A DNA stretch of 64,000 nucleotides from Lachnoclostridium sp. UBA5725 (GTDB lineage: Bacteria; Bacillota; Clostridia; Lachnospirales; Lachnospiraceae). Positions within the stretch are counted from its first letter, which is position 1. Each line of letters starts with the position of its first letter. The position numbers and the translations under genes were made by a program. Positions 52,395 through 60,693 of the stretch are shown piece after piece. The notes below the pieces were generated by a model. It was not told the DNA's origin. It saw only the letters and a program-made list of their open reading frames with translations, and ran no database searches. Location of the stretch: assembly GCA_002419585.1 (NCBI GenBank), contig DIGJ01000002.1, positions 248,001-312,000 on the forward strand. The letters run 5' to 3'.

Positions 52395-53360
52395 ATGAGT
52401 GAATATAACATGTTAGAAGTTAACAATCTGACAAAGCATTATAAAGTTGGTGCTGGTAAGCAGGTCGTCCATGCAGTAGATAATGTGAGCTTTTGTCTTG
52501 AAAAAGGAAGAACACTAGGTTTAGTTGGAGAGTCTGGCTGTGGAAAGAGTAGCTGTGCCAGAACGATTATTCGTATTTATGAGCCAACATCTGGACAAAT
52601 AATACTAGGAGAGCAAGATATTACTACGCTTAGCCAAAAGCAGTTAAAGCCAATTCGTAAGAAAATGCAGATGATTTTCCAAGACCCCTATGCGTCTTTG
52701 AATGCACGAATGACAGTGCGAGATATTATCGCAGAACCCTTATTGGCACATAAAGTAGTAAGGACGAAAGAAGAGGCAAATGATTATGTATATCCGATGC
52801 TTGAAAGAGTAGGACTTACAAAAGAACATGCCAATCGATATGCACATGAATTTTCAGGCGGTCAAAGGCAGCGTGTTGGAATTGCAAGAGCACTTGTGTT
52901 ACAACCGGACTTAGTTATTTGTGATGAACCTATTTCAGCATTGGATGTGTCCATCCAGGCGCAGGTTATTAACCTACTAAAGGATTATCAAGAAGAACAG
53001 GGATTATCTTATTTGTTCATTGCGCATGATTTATCAATGGTGCGATATGTATCAGATGATGTAGGTGTAATGTATTTAGGAAATTTAGTGGAAATGTGTG
53101 AATCGAATGAGATTTATAAAAATCCACTTCATCCATATACCAAAGGACTTCTTGGAGGTATTCCAATACCAAATCCAAAACTTGCAAGGCAAAAGATAAC
53201 AAGTAGTATTGAAGGGGATCTACCTAGCCCAATCAATCCACCTTCCGGATGCCGTTTTCATACCAGATGTCCTTATGCAAAATCTATTTGCAGCGAGGCG
53301 GCTCCAGATATGAAAATATTAGAAAGCGGTCACAGTGTTGCTTGTCATTTATATGAATAA
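52395..53360 (+). CDS. oppF: Oligopeptide ABC transporter ATPase OppF
   Basis: The partner ATPase, 321 residues, has Walker A GESGCGKSS (about 44-52), the signature FSGGQRQRVG (about 154-163) and Walker B LVICDEPISALD. It carries the same C-terminal cysteine extension as OppD (GCRFHTRCPYAKSIC). A hairpin separates it from oppA, while oppB-oppC-oppD-oppF are closely spaced. AAAGGAG precedes the ATG. Confidence 0.94.
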   Translation: MSEYNMLEVNNLTKHYKVGAGKQVVHAVDNVSFCLEKGRTLGLVGESGCGKSSCARTIIRIYEPTSGQIILGEQDITTLSQKQLKPIRKKMQMIFQDPYASLNARMTVRDIIAEPLLAHKVVRTKEEANDYVYPMLERVGLTKEHANRYAHEFSGGQRQRVGIARALVLQPDLVICDEPISALDVSIQAQVINLLKDYQEEQGLSYLFIAHDLSMVRYVSDDVGVMYLGNLVEMCESNEIYKNPLHPYTKGLLGGIPIPNPKLARQKITSSIEGDLPSPINPPSGCRFHTRCPYAKSICSEAAPDMKILESGHSVACHLYE

Positions 53361-53389
53361 GAAGGTATTACATATCAGTTAGCTTGTAA

Positions 53390-53429
53390 CTGCCGTAGAA
53401 TCTTTAAGTAAAAAGAGTTTCTACCGCAG
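53390..53429 (+). promoter_or_regulatory. Intercistronic hairpin before oppA
   Basis: CTGCCGTAGAATCTTT pairs with AAAGAGTTTCTACCGCAG with one bulge and one mismatch. There is no following T run, so it is more likely an mRNA-stabilising element raising the level of the binding protein transcript than a terminator. Confidence 0.5.
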
Positions 53430-53451
53430 ACAAAATAAAGGAGGAAGTTTT

Positions 53452-55122
53452 ATGAAAAGAAAATTAAGTATAATGTTAGCAATGGTTATGGTAGGCTCCA
53501 CACTTTTAGCAGGTTGTGGCAAAAGTGAGCCTCAAACCATTCCGACAACGACGGAGGAAACAACAGCAGAAGAGACAGCGCCAGCAACAGCAAGTGGTGC
53601 ACAAGAATTGACATTTGTATTAAGCAATGAGCCAGATGGTATTGACCCAAGTATTACGAATAACTCATTTGCAGCAACGTTTATATCAAACTGCTTTGAA
53701 GGTCTTGTAACGAACGATGAATCAGGAAGTGTTGTTCCAGGTAGTGCCGAGACTTGGGATATTAGTGAAGATGGAACCGTTTATACCTTTCATTTAAGAG
53801 CTGGGTTAAAGTGGAGTGATGGAACGGATTTAACAGCTGAAGATTTTGTGTATGCAATCCAACGTGTGTTAACACCAGAAACGACTGCACAGTATGTAAG
53901 TATGATTACTACTTATGTAGCTGGTGCACAAGAGTTCTATGATGGAACAGGTACAGCAGATTCACTTGGTGTAAAAGCTGTCGATGCAAAGACGTTAGAA
54001 ATCACATTGATTCAACCAACCTCGTTCTTTATTGATGTATTAAGCATGTGGGTATATGATCCAGTGCAAAAAGCAACAATCGAAGCAAATGGTGATAAAT
54101 GGACAACAACCCCAGAAACTTATGTCTGTAATGGACCTTACAAAATCACGGAAATGAACATGGGTGAAAGTGTAGTCTTAGAAAGAAATGAAAATTACTG
54201 GGACAATGCAAATACCACAATGGATAAAATTACACTGCGTTATATCTTGGATACTTCAACGGCCTTGACTGCATATGAGTCTGGTGAAGTTGATGGTATA
54301 AGAAATGTACCTGCTAGTGATGTGACACGTTTGAAAGCAGAAGATGCAGGAGTCCAAACGGTACCAAGCTTTGGTACCGTATATTATCTAATTAACTGCG
54401 AAAAAGAACCATACAACAACCCATTGGTAAGAAAAGCATTGAACTTGGCAATTGATCGTCAGTCAATTATTGACAATGTAGTACAAATCGATGCCCAGCC
54501 AGCTTATAATTTCATTTCCCCAGGATATGTAGTAAATGGAGTAGATTTAACAGACGGACGTTCTGACCGCGAGCTATCCGCAACTGCAAATGTAGAAGCA
54601 GCACAGGCAGCACTTGCAGAAGCTGGATATCCAAATGGTGAAGGTTTCCCAACCTTACAGTTATCGTATTATTCCGACGATACGGTTAAGAAAGTAGTAG
54701 AAGCACTTGCTGAAATGTTAAAGACCAACCTAGGAATCAAAGTAGAAATTACTTCGAATGATTGGGCTATATACTATGAAGATGTACAAAAAGGTAATTA
54801 TGAAGTTGCAGCAATGGGCTGGAGTGCAGACTACATGCATCCAATGAGTTTTCTGCCATTGTTAGTAACGAAAGATGTTTCAAATAACTCTTTCTACAGT
54901 AACTCAGAGTATGATGCATTAGTAAAACAAGTCATGTCTGAGACAGATGCAACAAAAGCGTTAGACTTAATGCGTCAGGCAGAAGATTTAGTAATGAATG
55001 ATTACCCATATATCAACTTATACTACAAAGCAAATAACTTCTTAATGAAGAATAATGTAACAGGTTTTTATATGACAGCTTCTGGAAACCTATATTTTAA
55101 ACATGCTGTAAAAGGTGAGTAG
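53452..55122 (+). CDS. oppA: Oligopeptide-binding lipoprotein OppA (family 5)
   Basis: This is the solute-binding receptor of the peptide importer, 556 residues. The lipoprotein signal ends STLLAGC, with Cys22 as the lipid anchor. A Thr/Glu-rich linker follows, then the family 5 fold: SNEPDGIDPSITNN near 60, PGSAETWDISEDGTVYTFHL near 100, and a C-terminal WSADYMHPMSFLP block. AAGGAGG precedes the ATG. It is last among the transporter genes, which fits its need for high copy number. Confidence 0.94.
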   Translation: MKRKLSIMLAMVMVGSTLLAGCGKSEPQTIPTTTEETTAEETAPATASGAQELTFVLSNEPDGIDPSITNNSFAATFISNCFEGLVTNDESGSVVPGSAETWDISEDGTVYTFHLRAGLKWSDGTDLTAEDFVYAIQRVLTPETTAQYVSMITTYVAGAQEFYDGTGTADSLGVKAVDAKTLEITLIQPTSFFIDVLSMWVYDPVQKATIEANGDKWTTTPETYVCNGPYKITEMNMGESVVLERNENYWDNANTTMDKITLRYILDTSTALTAYESGEVDGIRNVPASDVTRLKAEDAGVQTVPSFGTVYYLINCEKEPYNNPLVRKALNLAIDRQSIIDNVVQIDAQPAYNFISPGYVVNGVDLTDGRSDRELSATANVEAAQAALAEAGYPNGEGFPTLQLSYYSDDTVKKVVEALAEMLKTNLGIKVEITSNDWAIYYEDVQKGNYEVAAMGWSADYMHPMSFLPLLVTKDVSNNSFYSNSEYDALVKQVMSETDATKALDLMRQAEDLVMNDYPYINLYYKANNFLMKNNVTGFYMTASGNLYFKHAVKGE

Positions 55123-55130
55123 GGTAGTAT

Positions 55131-55616
55131 ATGAAGTGTATAATAACAACTGAAAAATTTGGTGATATGGTATTTGAACTGTATCGTGATTTGGCACCAA
55201 TAACTGTTGATAATTTTGTAAAAACCGCATTAAGTGGTTTCTATGATGGGCTTACATGGTGCAGAATCGTAAAGGATTACGTGATTCAAGGTGGTTCCCC
55301 TGACAATGATATCATGACAGATAGTGAATGGCATATCAAAGGAGAATTTGCGGAAAATGGCGTGAAAAATCCGATTTTGCACAAAAGAGGAGCAATATCC
55401 ATGGCACGTGATGATGATTTTGATAGTGCAGGAACGCAGTTCTTTATTGTACATAAAGATGCGCACAAGTTGGATGGCAGATATGCTGCTTTTGGCCAGA
55501 TGATTGCTGGTTTTGAGATACTCGATGCGATTGCCAATCTTCCAACATACGGGGCAGAAACTTGGAATAAGCCAATTAATCAACCGGTAATTATTTCTAT
55601 TGTAGTCGAACAATAA
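55131..55616 (+). CDS. Cyclophilin-type peptidyl-prolyl isomerase
   Basis: This 161-residue cyclophilin catalyses cis-trans isomerisation of Xaa-Pro bonds. It has FVIQGG-type signature VIQGGSPDND (about 50-59) and the SMARDDDFDSAGTQFFIVHKD block (about 87-107, two overlapping motifs) with Gln and Phe of the active site. No signal peptide, so cytosolic. It begins 8 bp after the oppA stop and is in the peptide transporter operon, perhaps because imported peptides or OppA need proline isomerisation, though this is inference. Confidence 0.93.
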   Translation: MKCIITTEKFGDMVFELYRDLAPITVDNFVKTALSGFYDGLTWCRIVKDYVIQGGSPDNDIMTDSEWHIKGEFAENGVKNPILHKRGAISMARDDDFDSAGTQFFIVHKDAHKLDGRYAAFGQMIAGFEILDAIANLPTYGAETWNKPINQPVIISIVVEQ

Positions 55617-55652
55617 ACAACATAACGCGAATCAATTTTATAAGCTATAAAC

Positions 55653-55685
55653 AAAAAATAGAGTGAGTTCCTCACTCTATTTTTT
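55653..55685 (+). terminator. Terminator of the peptide transporter operon
   Basis: AAAAATAGAGTGAG pairs with CTCACTCTATTTTT, 3-nt loop, followed by more T. Confidence 0.9.
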
Positions 55686-55909
55686 GTATTGTCCTGCTAC
55701 TTGATTGAAGGTAACAATTTTATGAATGTTAGAAAATAGTAGCGAATAGTCTGCAATTGTTTTCATATATATGATTATATAAACAAAGCTTATTAAATAA
55801 AAAATATTGAAATGCACCGCAATATTTGTTGCGATTTGATGGTGATAAGCTAGAAAACTCATATAAAAATGTAAAAATATACAATATAATTCAATTATAA
55901 TTGTTTATT

Positions 55910-56028
55910 TTGACATTTCTTACAAGGATTATTAAATTTTTATTTCCAATGTTAAAAATATATGATAATATTTTAACAAGTATTAAAAAAATGTAAAATT
56001 TTACTAAAATGGTAGTGCTTTCGTACCA
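55910..56028 (+). promoter_or_regulatory. Control region of the 2-hydroxyacyl-CoA dehydratase-like operon
   Basis: Within the 435-bp gene-free gap 55617-56051 a promoter TTGACA (55910-55915), 17 bp, TAAATT (55933-55938) lies about 110 bp before the first gene. Downstream are two inverted repeats: GTTAAAA/TTTTAAC (55951-55977) and TGGTA-N9-TACCA (56010-56028). The second lies 23 bp before the ATG and resembles GntR-type operators. The remaining AT-rich DNA shows nothing else. Confidence 0.5.
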
Positions 56029-56051
56029 AAAAAATAGGAAGAGGAGAAGCT

Positions 56052-56837
56052 ATGGGTAAGCAAATGGTGAGAGGTGATACTAAAATTATTGCAGTTGCTG
56101 GGAAAGGGGGAGTAGGTAAGACTTCGCTGGCAGCGGTAATGGTAAAGCTGTTAGCTAAAGAGTATCCGGACAAAAAAATACTGGCAATTGATGCAGATCC
56201 AGCAGTAGGGCTTTCTACCGCACTGGATATTGAAGTTACAACAACAATGGATGATATACGAAAAGAAATTGTTGCAAATGCAGAGGAAGGAAATACAAAA
56301 GCTGCGATTGAACTGCTGGGGGAAGCACGATATCGGATTTTTGATGCTCTTGTAGAGATGGATGGGTTCTCATTTATTGCAATTGGACGCCCAGAAGCAG
56401 AAGGCTGCTACTGTAAGATTAATTCTTATTTAAAAGAAGTCATTGCTATATTGGCCAATAACTATGATTACATCGTGATTGATGGTGAGGCTGGTATCGA
56501 ACAGATCAATCGAAGAGTTATGGAAAAAGTGACGCACCTTTTACTTGTTACGGATTCCAGTAAAAAAGGTATTCAGGTTATAACGACGATTAAAAAAGTG
56601 GCGGATGAACTCGTTATGTATGAAAAGGTAGGTGCAATCGCCAATCGTCTGCCTGATCTTGACGTAAAAGCTTATATGGATACAAAAGATATTCCAATTC
56701 TAACGTATATTCCATCCGATTCATCCTTGACACAATTTGATTTAAAAGGCGAGAGTGTCTTCTATATGCCAGAGGAAGCTGCCATTGTAAGAGGAGCAAA
56801 AGAAGCATTAGAAAAAATAGGAATTTTGAAAGGATAA
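56052..56837 (+). CDS. CooC/AcsF-like nickel-cluster maturation ATPase
   Basis: This MinD/nitrogenase Fe protein-type ATPase has 261 residues. The deviant Walker A GKGGVGKT is at 17-24, the DADP segment at 47-50, and a CYC motif at Cys119-Cys121 corresponds to the CxC of CooC proteins, which help insert nickel into CO dehydrogenase or acetyl-CoA synthase. IDGEAGIEQINRR near 147-159 is typical of CooC/AcsF. It opens the 56-64 kb operon but no CODH gene follows, so it probably serves the acetyl-CoA-synthase-like or dehydratase-like proteins encoded here. AGAGGAG precedes the ATG. Confidence 0.88.
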   Translation: MGKQMVRGDTKIIAVAGKGGVGKTSLAAVMVKLLAKEYPDKKILAIDADPAVGLSTALDIEVTTTMDDIRKEIVANAEEGNTKAAIELLGEARYRIFDALVEMDGFSFIAIGRPEAEGCYCKINSYLKEVIAILANNYDYIVIDGEAGIEQINRRVMEKVTHLLLVTDSSKKGIQVITTIKKVADELVMYEKVGAIANRLPDLDVKAYMDTKDIPILTYIPSDSSLTQFDLKGESVFYMPEEAAIVRGAKEALEKIGILKG

Positions 56838-56843
56838 CAACAT

Positions 56844-58040
56844 ATGAAAGATTTAAAACATCTTTATTATTTTGAAAATTTATTACAGGATGTCAACAAT
56901 GATCTTGTCCGTCAAGCGCAAGAAGAGGGACAAACCGTAATTGGTATTACTTGTTATCAGATTCCGGAAATCATTTTAAATCTGCCGGGATGCTTCTCCG
57001 TTCGCATGCGTGCTCCAAGAACAGGTAGTATGGAAATGGGTACCTATTATATGACAAGTCTAACGTGCGAATATTGTCGTGCGATGCTGGAGCGTTCTTT
57101 AGAGGGAGGTTATCAGTTTTTAGATGCCATGATTTCTCCGGCTTCTTGCTCGCAGCTAGCGGATTGTATGGAAAATATTGAAGTTTTGAAGCTTTGTAAG
57201 AAAGAAAAATTTTTTATTCAACATGTGGATACTCCAATGAAAAGTGATGAAAATGGTGTTAATCACATGATTAAGATGAGTCGGCTGAAGGTATTAAATA
57301 AACTTAAAGAAGTGTATGGAATTGACACTTCAGACGATGCCTTAAAAAAAGCAGTGGCATTACATAATGAGGTTTGCAGAATCATAACAGAAATTGGGGA
57401 ATACAGGAAAGAAGAAAATCCAAGGATTACGGGATATGAGTTTGCAGTACTATGCCTGATTACCTATTGTTGTCCGAAAGATTTGATTCTGGATAAGCTA
57501 AGAGAAACTGCAGAGGAACTAAAGACTCGTGAGCCAGATAAAGATTATAAAAAGAAATACCGTGCCCGTGTTTTAGTTGCTGGGTCTGAATGTGATGATC
57601 CGGAACTGATCAAGCTGATTGAGGAGGCAGGAGCTCTTGTTGTGGCAGATCGCTATTGCTTTGGATCGTTTCCAGGTAGGCAGGAACTGATTCTTAATGA
57701 AGAAGTGGATATTCTTACGCAGATCTGCCAGCAGACGGTAATACAGTGCCAATGCCCGCGCTATATGAATACCGATCGGATTCAGGAAAGAAAAGACTAC
57801 ATTGATCAACTCGCAAAAGAATATCATGCAGATGGTTTAATCTATCAGCAGATGAAATTCTGCAATTTCTGGGGGTATGAGCGTGCAGCCTCCACGCATA
57901 TCATGCGTGATGATTATGGATGGCCAGTGCTAAGTGTAGACCGGCCATATGTTGTAGGAAATTCAGGACAGATGCGTACCCGTGTACAGGCATTTGTTGA
58001 AAGTATTGAAATCAAGAAAATCCAGGGAGGTGACAGATAA
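56844..58040 (+). CDS. 2-hydroxyacyl-CoA dehydratase/benzoyl-CoA reductase superfamily protein, smaller subunit
   Basis: This 398-residue protein belongs to the HgdA/B-BcrB/C superfamily, whose members bind iron-sulfur clusters and accept single electrons from an ASKHA activase. It has N-terminal GITCYQIPEIILNLPGC (Cys37, Cys50), an unusual TCEYC (Cys75, Cys78), PASCSQLADC (Cys102, Cys108), and later FCNFWGYER. Simple members need only about three cluster cysteines, so extra ones raise the possibility of a double-cubane type site. The substrate may be an acyl-CoA or a small molecule. It ends at the first base of the next start. Confidence 0.85.
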   Translation: MKDLKHLYYFENLLQDVNNDLVRQAQEEGQTVIGITCYQIPEIILNLPGCFSVRMRAPRTGSMEMGTYYMTSLTCEYCRAMLERSLEGGYQFLDAMISPASCSQLADCMENIEVLKLCKKEKFFIQHVDTPMKSDENGVNHMIKMSRLKVLNKLKEVYGIDTSDDALKKAVALHNEVCRIITEIGEYRKEENPRITGYEFAVLCLITYCCPKDLILDKLRETAEELKTREPDKDYKKKYRARVLVAGSECDDPELIKLIEEAGALVVADRYCFGSFPGRQELILNEEVDILTQICQQTVIQCQCPRYMNTDRIQERKDYIDQLAKEYHADGLIYQQMKFCNFWGYERAASTHIMRDDYGWPVLSVDRPYVVGNSGQMRTRVQAFVESIEIKKIQGGDR

Positions 58041-59578
58041 TGAGCAGAAGGATTGGCAGTCAGCCATTAGGGAATTTCTACAATGGCGGAAAGACCAGAA
58101 CACATCGTGAATGGAGAGGCTTTAAGGATACCTGGTATGACTATACCCGCTGGCTTTTCTTATGGAAGACCATGATTAAGTTTATGTTACATCCACAGAA
58201 TTTAAAAGGTTTCTTTCGTTACCGATGGATGGTCAATTATCTTGCTACACTGGATTTTTTAGATCGTCATACAGAGGGGCTTCGAGGACCGCAGCTTCGA
58301 ATCGCACATATGGAGTTTGATTTAATCGTAGAGCATATGTGTGATACGATGTCTTCACTTTTTGCCGCAGATGCAAACATTGGTGGAGATCCCCAAAAGA
58401 GCAAGAAAATTGTGGTGTTCGATGAGAATATGATGACACAAATTATGAATGGATTTCCGAATCTTCATTGTGTGTGTATGGAGATTCCTCCAATCTATAC
58501 AGCCTCTACCATGTGTCAGGATGCAGTAACCCATTATATTGATGTGGCAGAAGAATATGGTGTTCCTAGTGATGTATGTCCTATGCCGGCAGCAGAGCTT
58601 GGAGTTGCAATCGATGATGATTATCCGATTGTTGGATGCTGCGCAGTGCAGTGTAATACCACCTGCGATGGAAGTATGATGGGTAATGGGATTGAGGCGC
58701 GTCGTTTTGATATTCCTATGTTTCAATTAGCAGTTCCAATCCGCTACACCGATCCTGATACCAAGGATTATGCAGCGCAGGAGATTAAAAATGCCATAAA
58801 ATTTATTGAAGATACAACAGGGGAAACCTTTGACTGGAATCGATATTTTGAATGTATGAAAGTATTCAATAAAGAAACCGAATATTTCCGTGAGTGGCTG
58901 GAAATCAGCAGAACAGACTACCCTCAGGTTGTTGGTAATAATGTCGCTTTGTACCGAGATGCCTATTATCAGGTGTGTGGCGGTCGTGACTCACATTTTA
59001 TGAAAAATGAGAAAGCCATCTGCGATATTATGATGAAAGCATATCAGGAGAAAAATCAGATCGTAGGAGAAGTTCGCCACAGAGCGATTCTTTGGGGAGT
59101 ACAGGCACAGTATTATTCTGCATTTCCATTGTGGCTTCAAAATTGTTGGGGAATTGTTCCATTGATTGACATGTTAAGTCTTACTTCTACCGATTTGTAC
59201 AGTGAGGATGATAAGGAACAAGCTTTTTATGATATGGCCGATTTGTATGCAAAGATGAATATGCGTAACCGATCCGAAGGAGGTTATGAAGTTGGCGTAG
59301 AAGATTTGTGGCGCTTTTGTGAAGAGTTTCGTGCAGATATGGTCATTATGTATGAACATGTTGGCTGCAAATCAATGACAGGTTACCATGGATTGTTTGA
59401 AGAGGAAGCACGTAAGCACAATATGCATCTGATTTGGGTTACGCATGGGTTGATGGACCCACGAAAAGCAAGCAGAAGTGATATGCGAACAGAGGTAAAC
59501 CGTTATATGCATACCGTATTACAAGAAAAGCCATTGGATCCAAGTCTGGAAAATTTTGATGATGGGAATGCATGGTAG
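58040..59578 (+). CDS. 2-hydroxyacyl-CoA dehydratase/benzoyl-CoA reductase superfamily protein, larger subunit
   Basis: The 512-residue partner overlaps the preceding gene by one base (TAATG), a sign of tight coupling. Usual family subunits are 370-440 residues; here an N-terminal stretch of about 110 residues rich in Trp, Arg and Tyr is added. Cysteine-rich segments include HCVCMEIPP (near 144), DVCPMPAAELG (near 180) and VGCCAVQCNTTCDGSMMGNG (near 199-218), with EHVGCKSMTGYHGL toward the C-terminus. It should form a heterodimer with the 398-residue protein. The reaction is unknown; dehydration of a 2-hydroxyacyl-CoA is only one option. Confidence 0.82.
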   Translation: MSRRIGSQPLGNFYNGGKTRTHREWRGFKDTWYDYTRWLFLWKTMIKFMLHPQNLKGFFRYRWMVNYLATLDFLDRHTEGLRGPQLRIAHMEFDLIVEHMCDTMSSLFAADANIGGDPQKSKKIVVFDENMMTQIMNGFPNLHCVCMEIPPIYTASTMCQDAVTHYIDVAEEYGVPSDVCPMPAAELGVAIDDDYPIVGCCAVQCNTTCDGSMMGNGIEARRFDIPMFQLAVPIRYTDPDTKDYAAQEIKNAIKFIEDTTGETFDWNRYFECMKVFNKETEYFREWLEISRTDYPQVVGNNVALYRDAYYQVCGGRDSHFMKNEKAICDIMMKAYQEKNQIVGEVRHRAILWGVQAQYYSAFPLWLQNCWGIVPLIDMLSLTSTDLYSEDDKEQAFYDMADLYAKMNMRNRSEGGYEVGVEDLWRFCEEFRADMVIMYEHVGCKSMTGYHGLFEEEARKHNMHLIWVTHGLMDPRKASRSDMRTEVNRYMHTVLQEKPLDPSLENFDDGNAW

Positions 59579-59601
59579 AAAAAGACAAGGAGGAGAAGGA
59601 A

Positions 59602-60402
59602 ATGAGATATTATGGTGGTTGTGATGCTGGCAGTACCTATACAAAATGTGTCATTATCGATGAGAATGGAAAAGTTTGTTCGACAGTAACAATACGTAGC
59701 CGCATCAATCCGGTATTAAGTGCACAGGAGGCATTAAATCAAGCAATTTCAAACGTGAAAGATTTAAGCGATGCAAAGGATCTAACGTATCTAGTGGGGA
59801 CCGGATACGGACGCAACAAGGTTCCTTTTGCGGATGAAAATATATCTGAGATTAGCTGTCATGCAATGGGAGTTCACGCTGTAGATGAGACAGTACATGC
59901 AATTATTGATATTGGCGGACAGGATGTAAAGGGAATTGCGGTGGATGAAGATGGTACCGTACAAAACTTTGCAATGAATGATAAGTGTTCCGCTGGAACC
60001 GGACGATTCTATGAGGCAATGGCAAATGCATTTGAGATGGAATTGCCTGAGTTTTCCAAGCTAAGTCTTCGTGCTAAGAATGTAATTCCAATTACATCCC
60101 AGTGTACGGTTTTTGCAGAAAGTGAAGTGGTTTCTTTGGTTGGAGAGGGAAAACCAATGGATGAGATAGCAGCCGGAATTCAATTATCGGTTGCGAAACG
60201 TTGTTTTGTTATGGCAAAAAAGGCGGGAGCTACCGATCGCATTACGTTAACCGGTGGATGTGCAAAGAATGATGGTCTCATAAAAGCAATTGAGCAGGTT
60301 CTAAAGATTAAAGTTGTGAAGCTGCCAATTGACCCACAAGTGATTGGAGCTTTGGGAGCAGCGGAATTCGCTCGTCAAAAAGGAATGGTTGCAAATGCAT
60401 AG
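59602..60402 (+). CDS. 2-hydroxyacyl-CoA dehydratase activase (HgdC/BadF-type ATPase)
   Basis: This ASKHA-fold activator hydrolyses ATP to push an electron from its bridging [4Fe-4S] cluster into the dehydratase-like partner. From the ATG at 59602 (AGGAGAAGG upstream; an earlier in-frame ATG at 59572 overlaps the previous gene) it has 266 residues, typical length. Seen are GGCDAGSTYTK (phosphate 1), GTGYGR, IIDIGGQDVK (phosphate 2), and the cluster ligands Cys129 in NDKCSAGTGRF and Cys168 in TSQCTVFAESE, matching the HgdC pattern. It matches the two upstream proteins as their electron donor. Confidence 0.93.
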   Translation: MRYYGGCDAGSTYTKCVIIDENGKVCSTVTIRSRINPVLSAQEALNQAISNVKDLSDAKDLTYLVGTGYGRNKVPFADENISEISCHAMGVHAVDETVHAIIDIGGQDVKGIAVDEDGTVQNFAMNDKCSAGTGRFYEAMANAFEMELPEFSKLSLRAKNVIPITSQCTVFAESEVVSLVGEGKPMDEIAAGIQLSVAKRCFVMAKKAGATDRITLTGGCAKNDGLIKAIEQVLKIKVVKLPIDPQVIGALGAAEFARQKGMVANA

Positions 60403-60415
60403 AAAGGAAGAGCAA

Positions 60416-60474
60416 GAGTGAACGAATATCTTTTCACTCAGCAAGTTTGTGTCTGCGCTGCGCACACAAACTTG
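60416..60474 (+). repeat. Two adjacent inverted repeats between activase and micro-protein genes
   Basis: GAGTGAA/TTCACTC (60416-60439) and a perfect 11-bp stem CAAGTTTGTGT/ACACAAACTTG (60442-60474) around an 11-nt CTGCGC-rich loop lie in the 132-bp gap. There is no T run. They may process or stabilise the mRNA, or be a dispersed repeat; the remaining gap to 60534 includes another CGC-rich stretch. Confidence 0.6.
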
Positions 60475-60534
60475 ATTATATGCATAGTCCCGCAAGCGAG
60501 ACTTTTAAAGAGCAGCGCAGAAATGGGGTAAAAG

Positions 60535-60690
60535 ATGAATGTAATTTTAATCATAGCAATTGTTTTGTTTGCACTATTTCTTTTAAGCTGGATTTTATAT
60601 TTCTTTAATCTGGACATGAAATTTAGTGCACTAGTAACACCTTGGTTACTGAAACATTATGATAGAATGAAACGGGATAAGCGGTTATAA
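60535..60690 (+). CDS. 51-residue single-pass membrane protein
   Basis: A short frame with ATG at 60535 and GGGGT 6 bp upstream encodes 51 residues: a hydrophobic helix (about 3-25, NVILIIAIVLFALFLLSW) followed by a basic C-terminus (KHYDRMKRDKRL), the charge layout of a small inner-membrane protein with its C-terminus inside. Its stop is 3 bp before the start of the acetyl-CoA-synthase-like gene, so it is in the operon. It may tether the cytoplasmic enzymes to the membrane, which is inference. Confidence 0.65.
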   Translation: MNVILIIAIVLFALFLLSWILYFFNLDMKFSALVTPWLLKHYDRMKRDKRL

Positions 60691-60693
60691 AAT

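Noticed and set aside
60416..60534. CRISPR-like or tRNA-like element in the gap after the activase
   Set aside because: There are only two unrelated hairpins, no spaced repeats, and no cloverleaf or CCA-type end.
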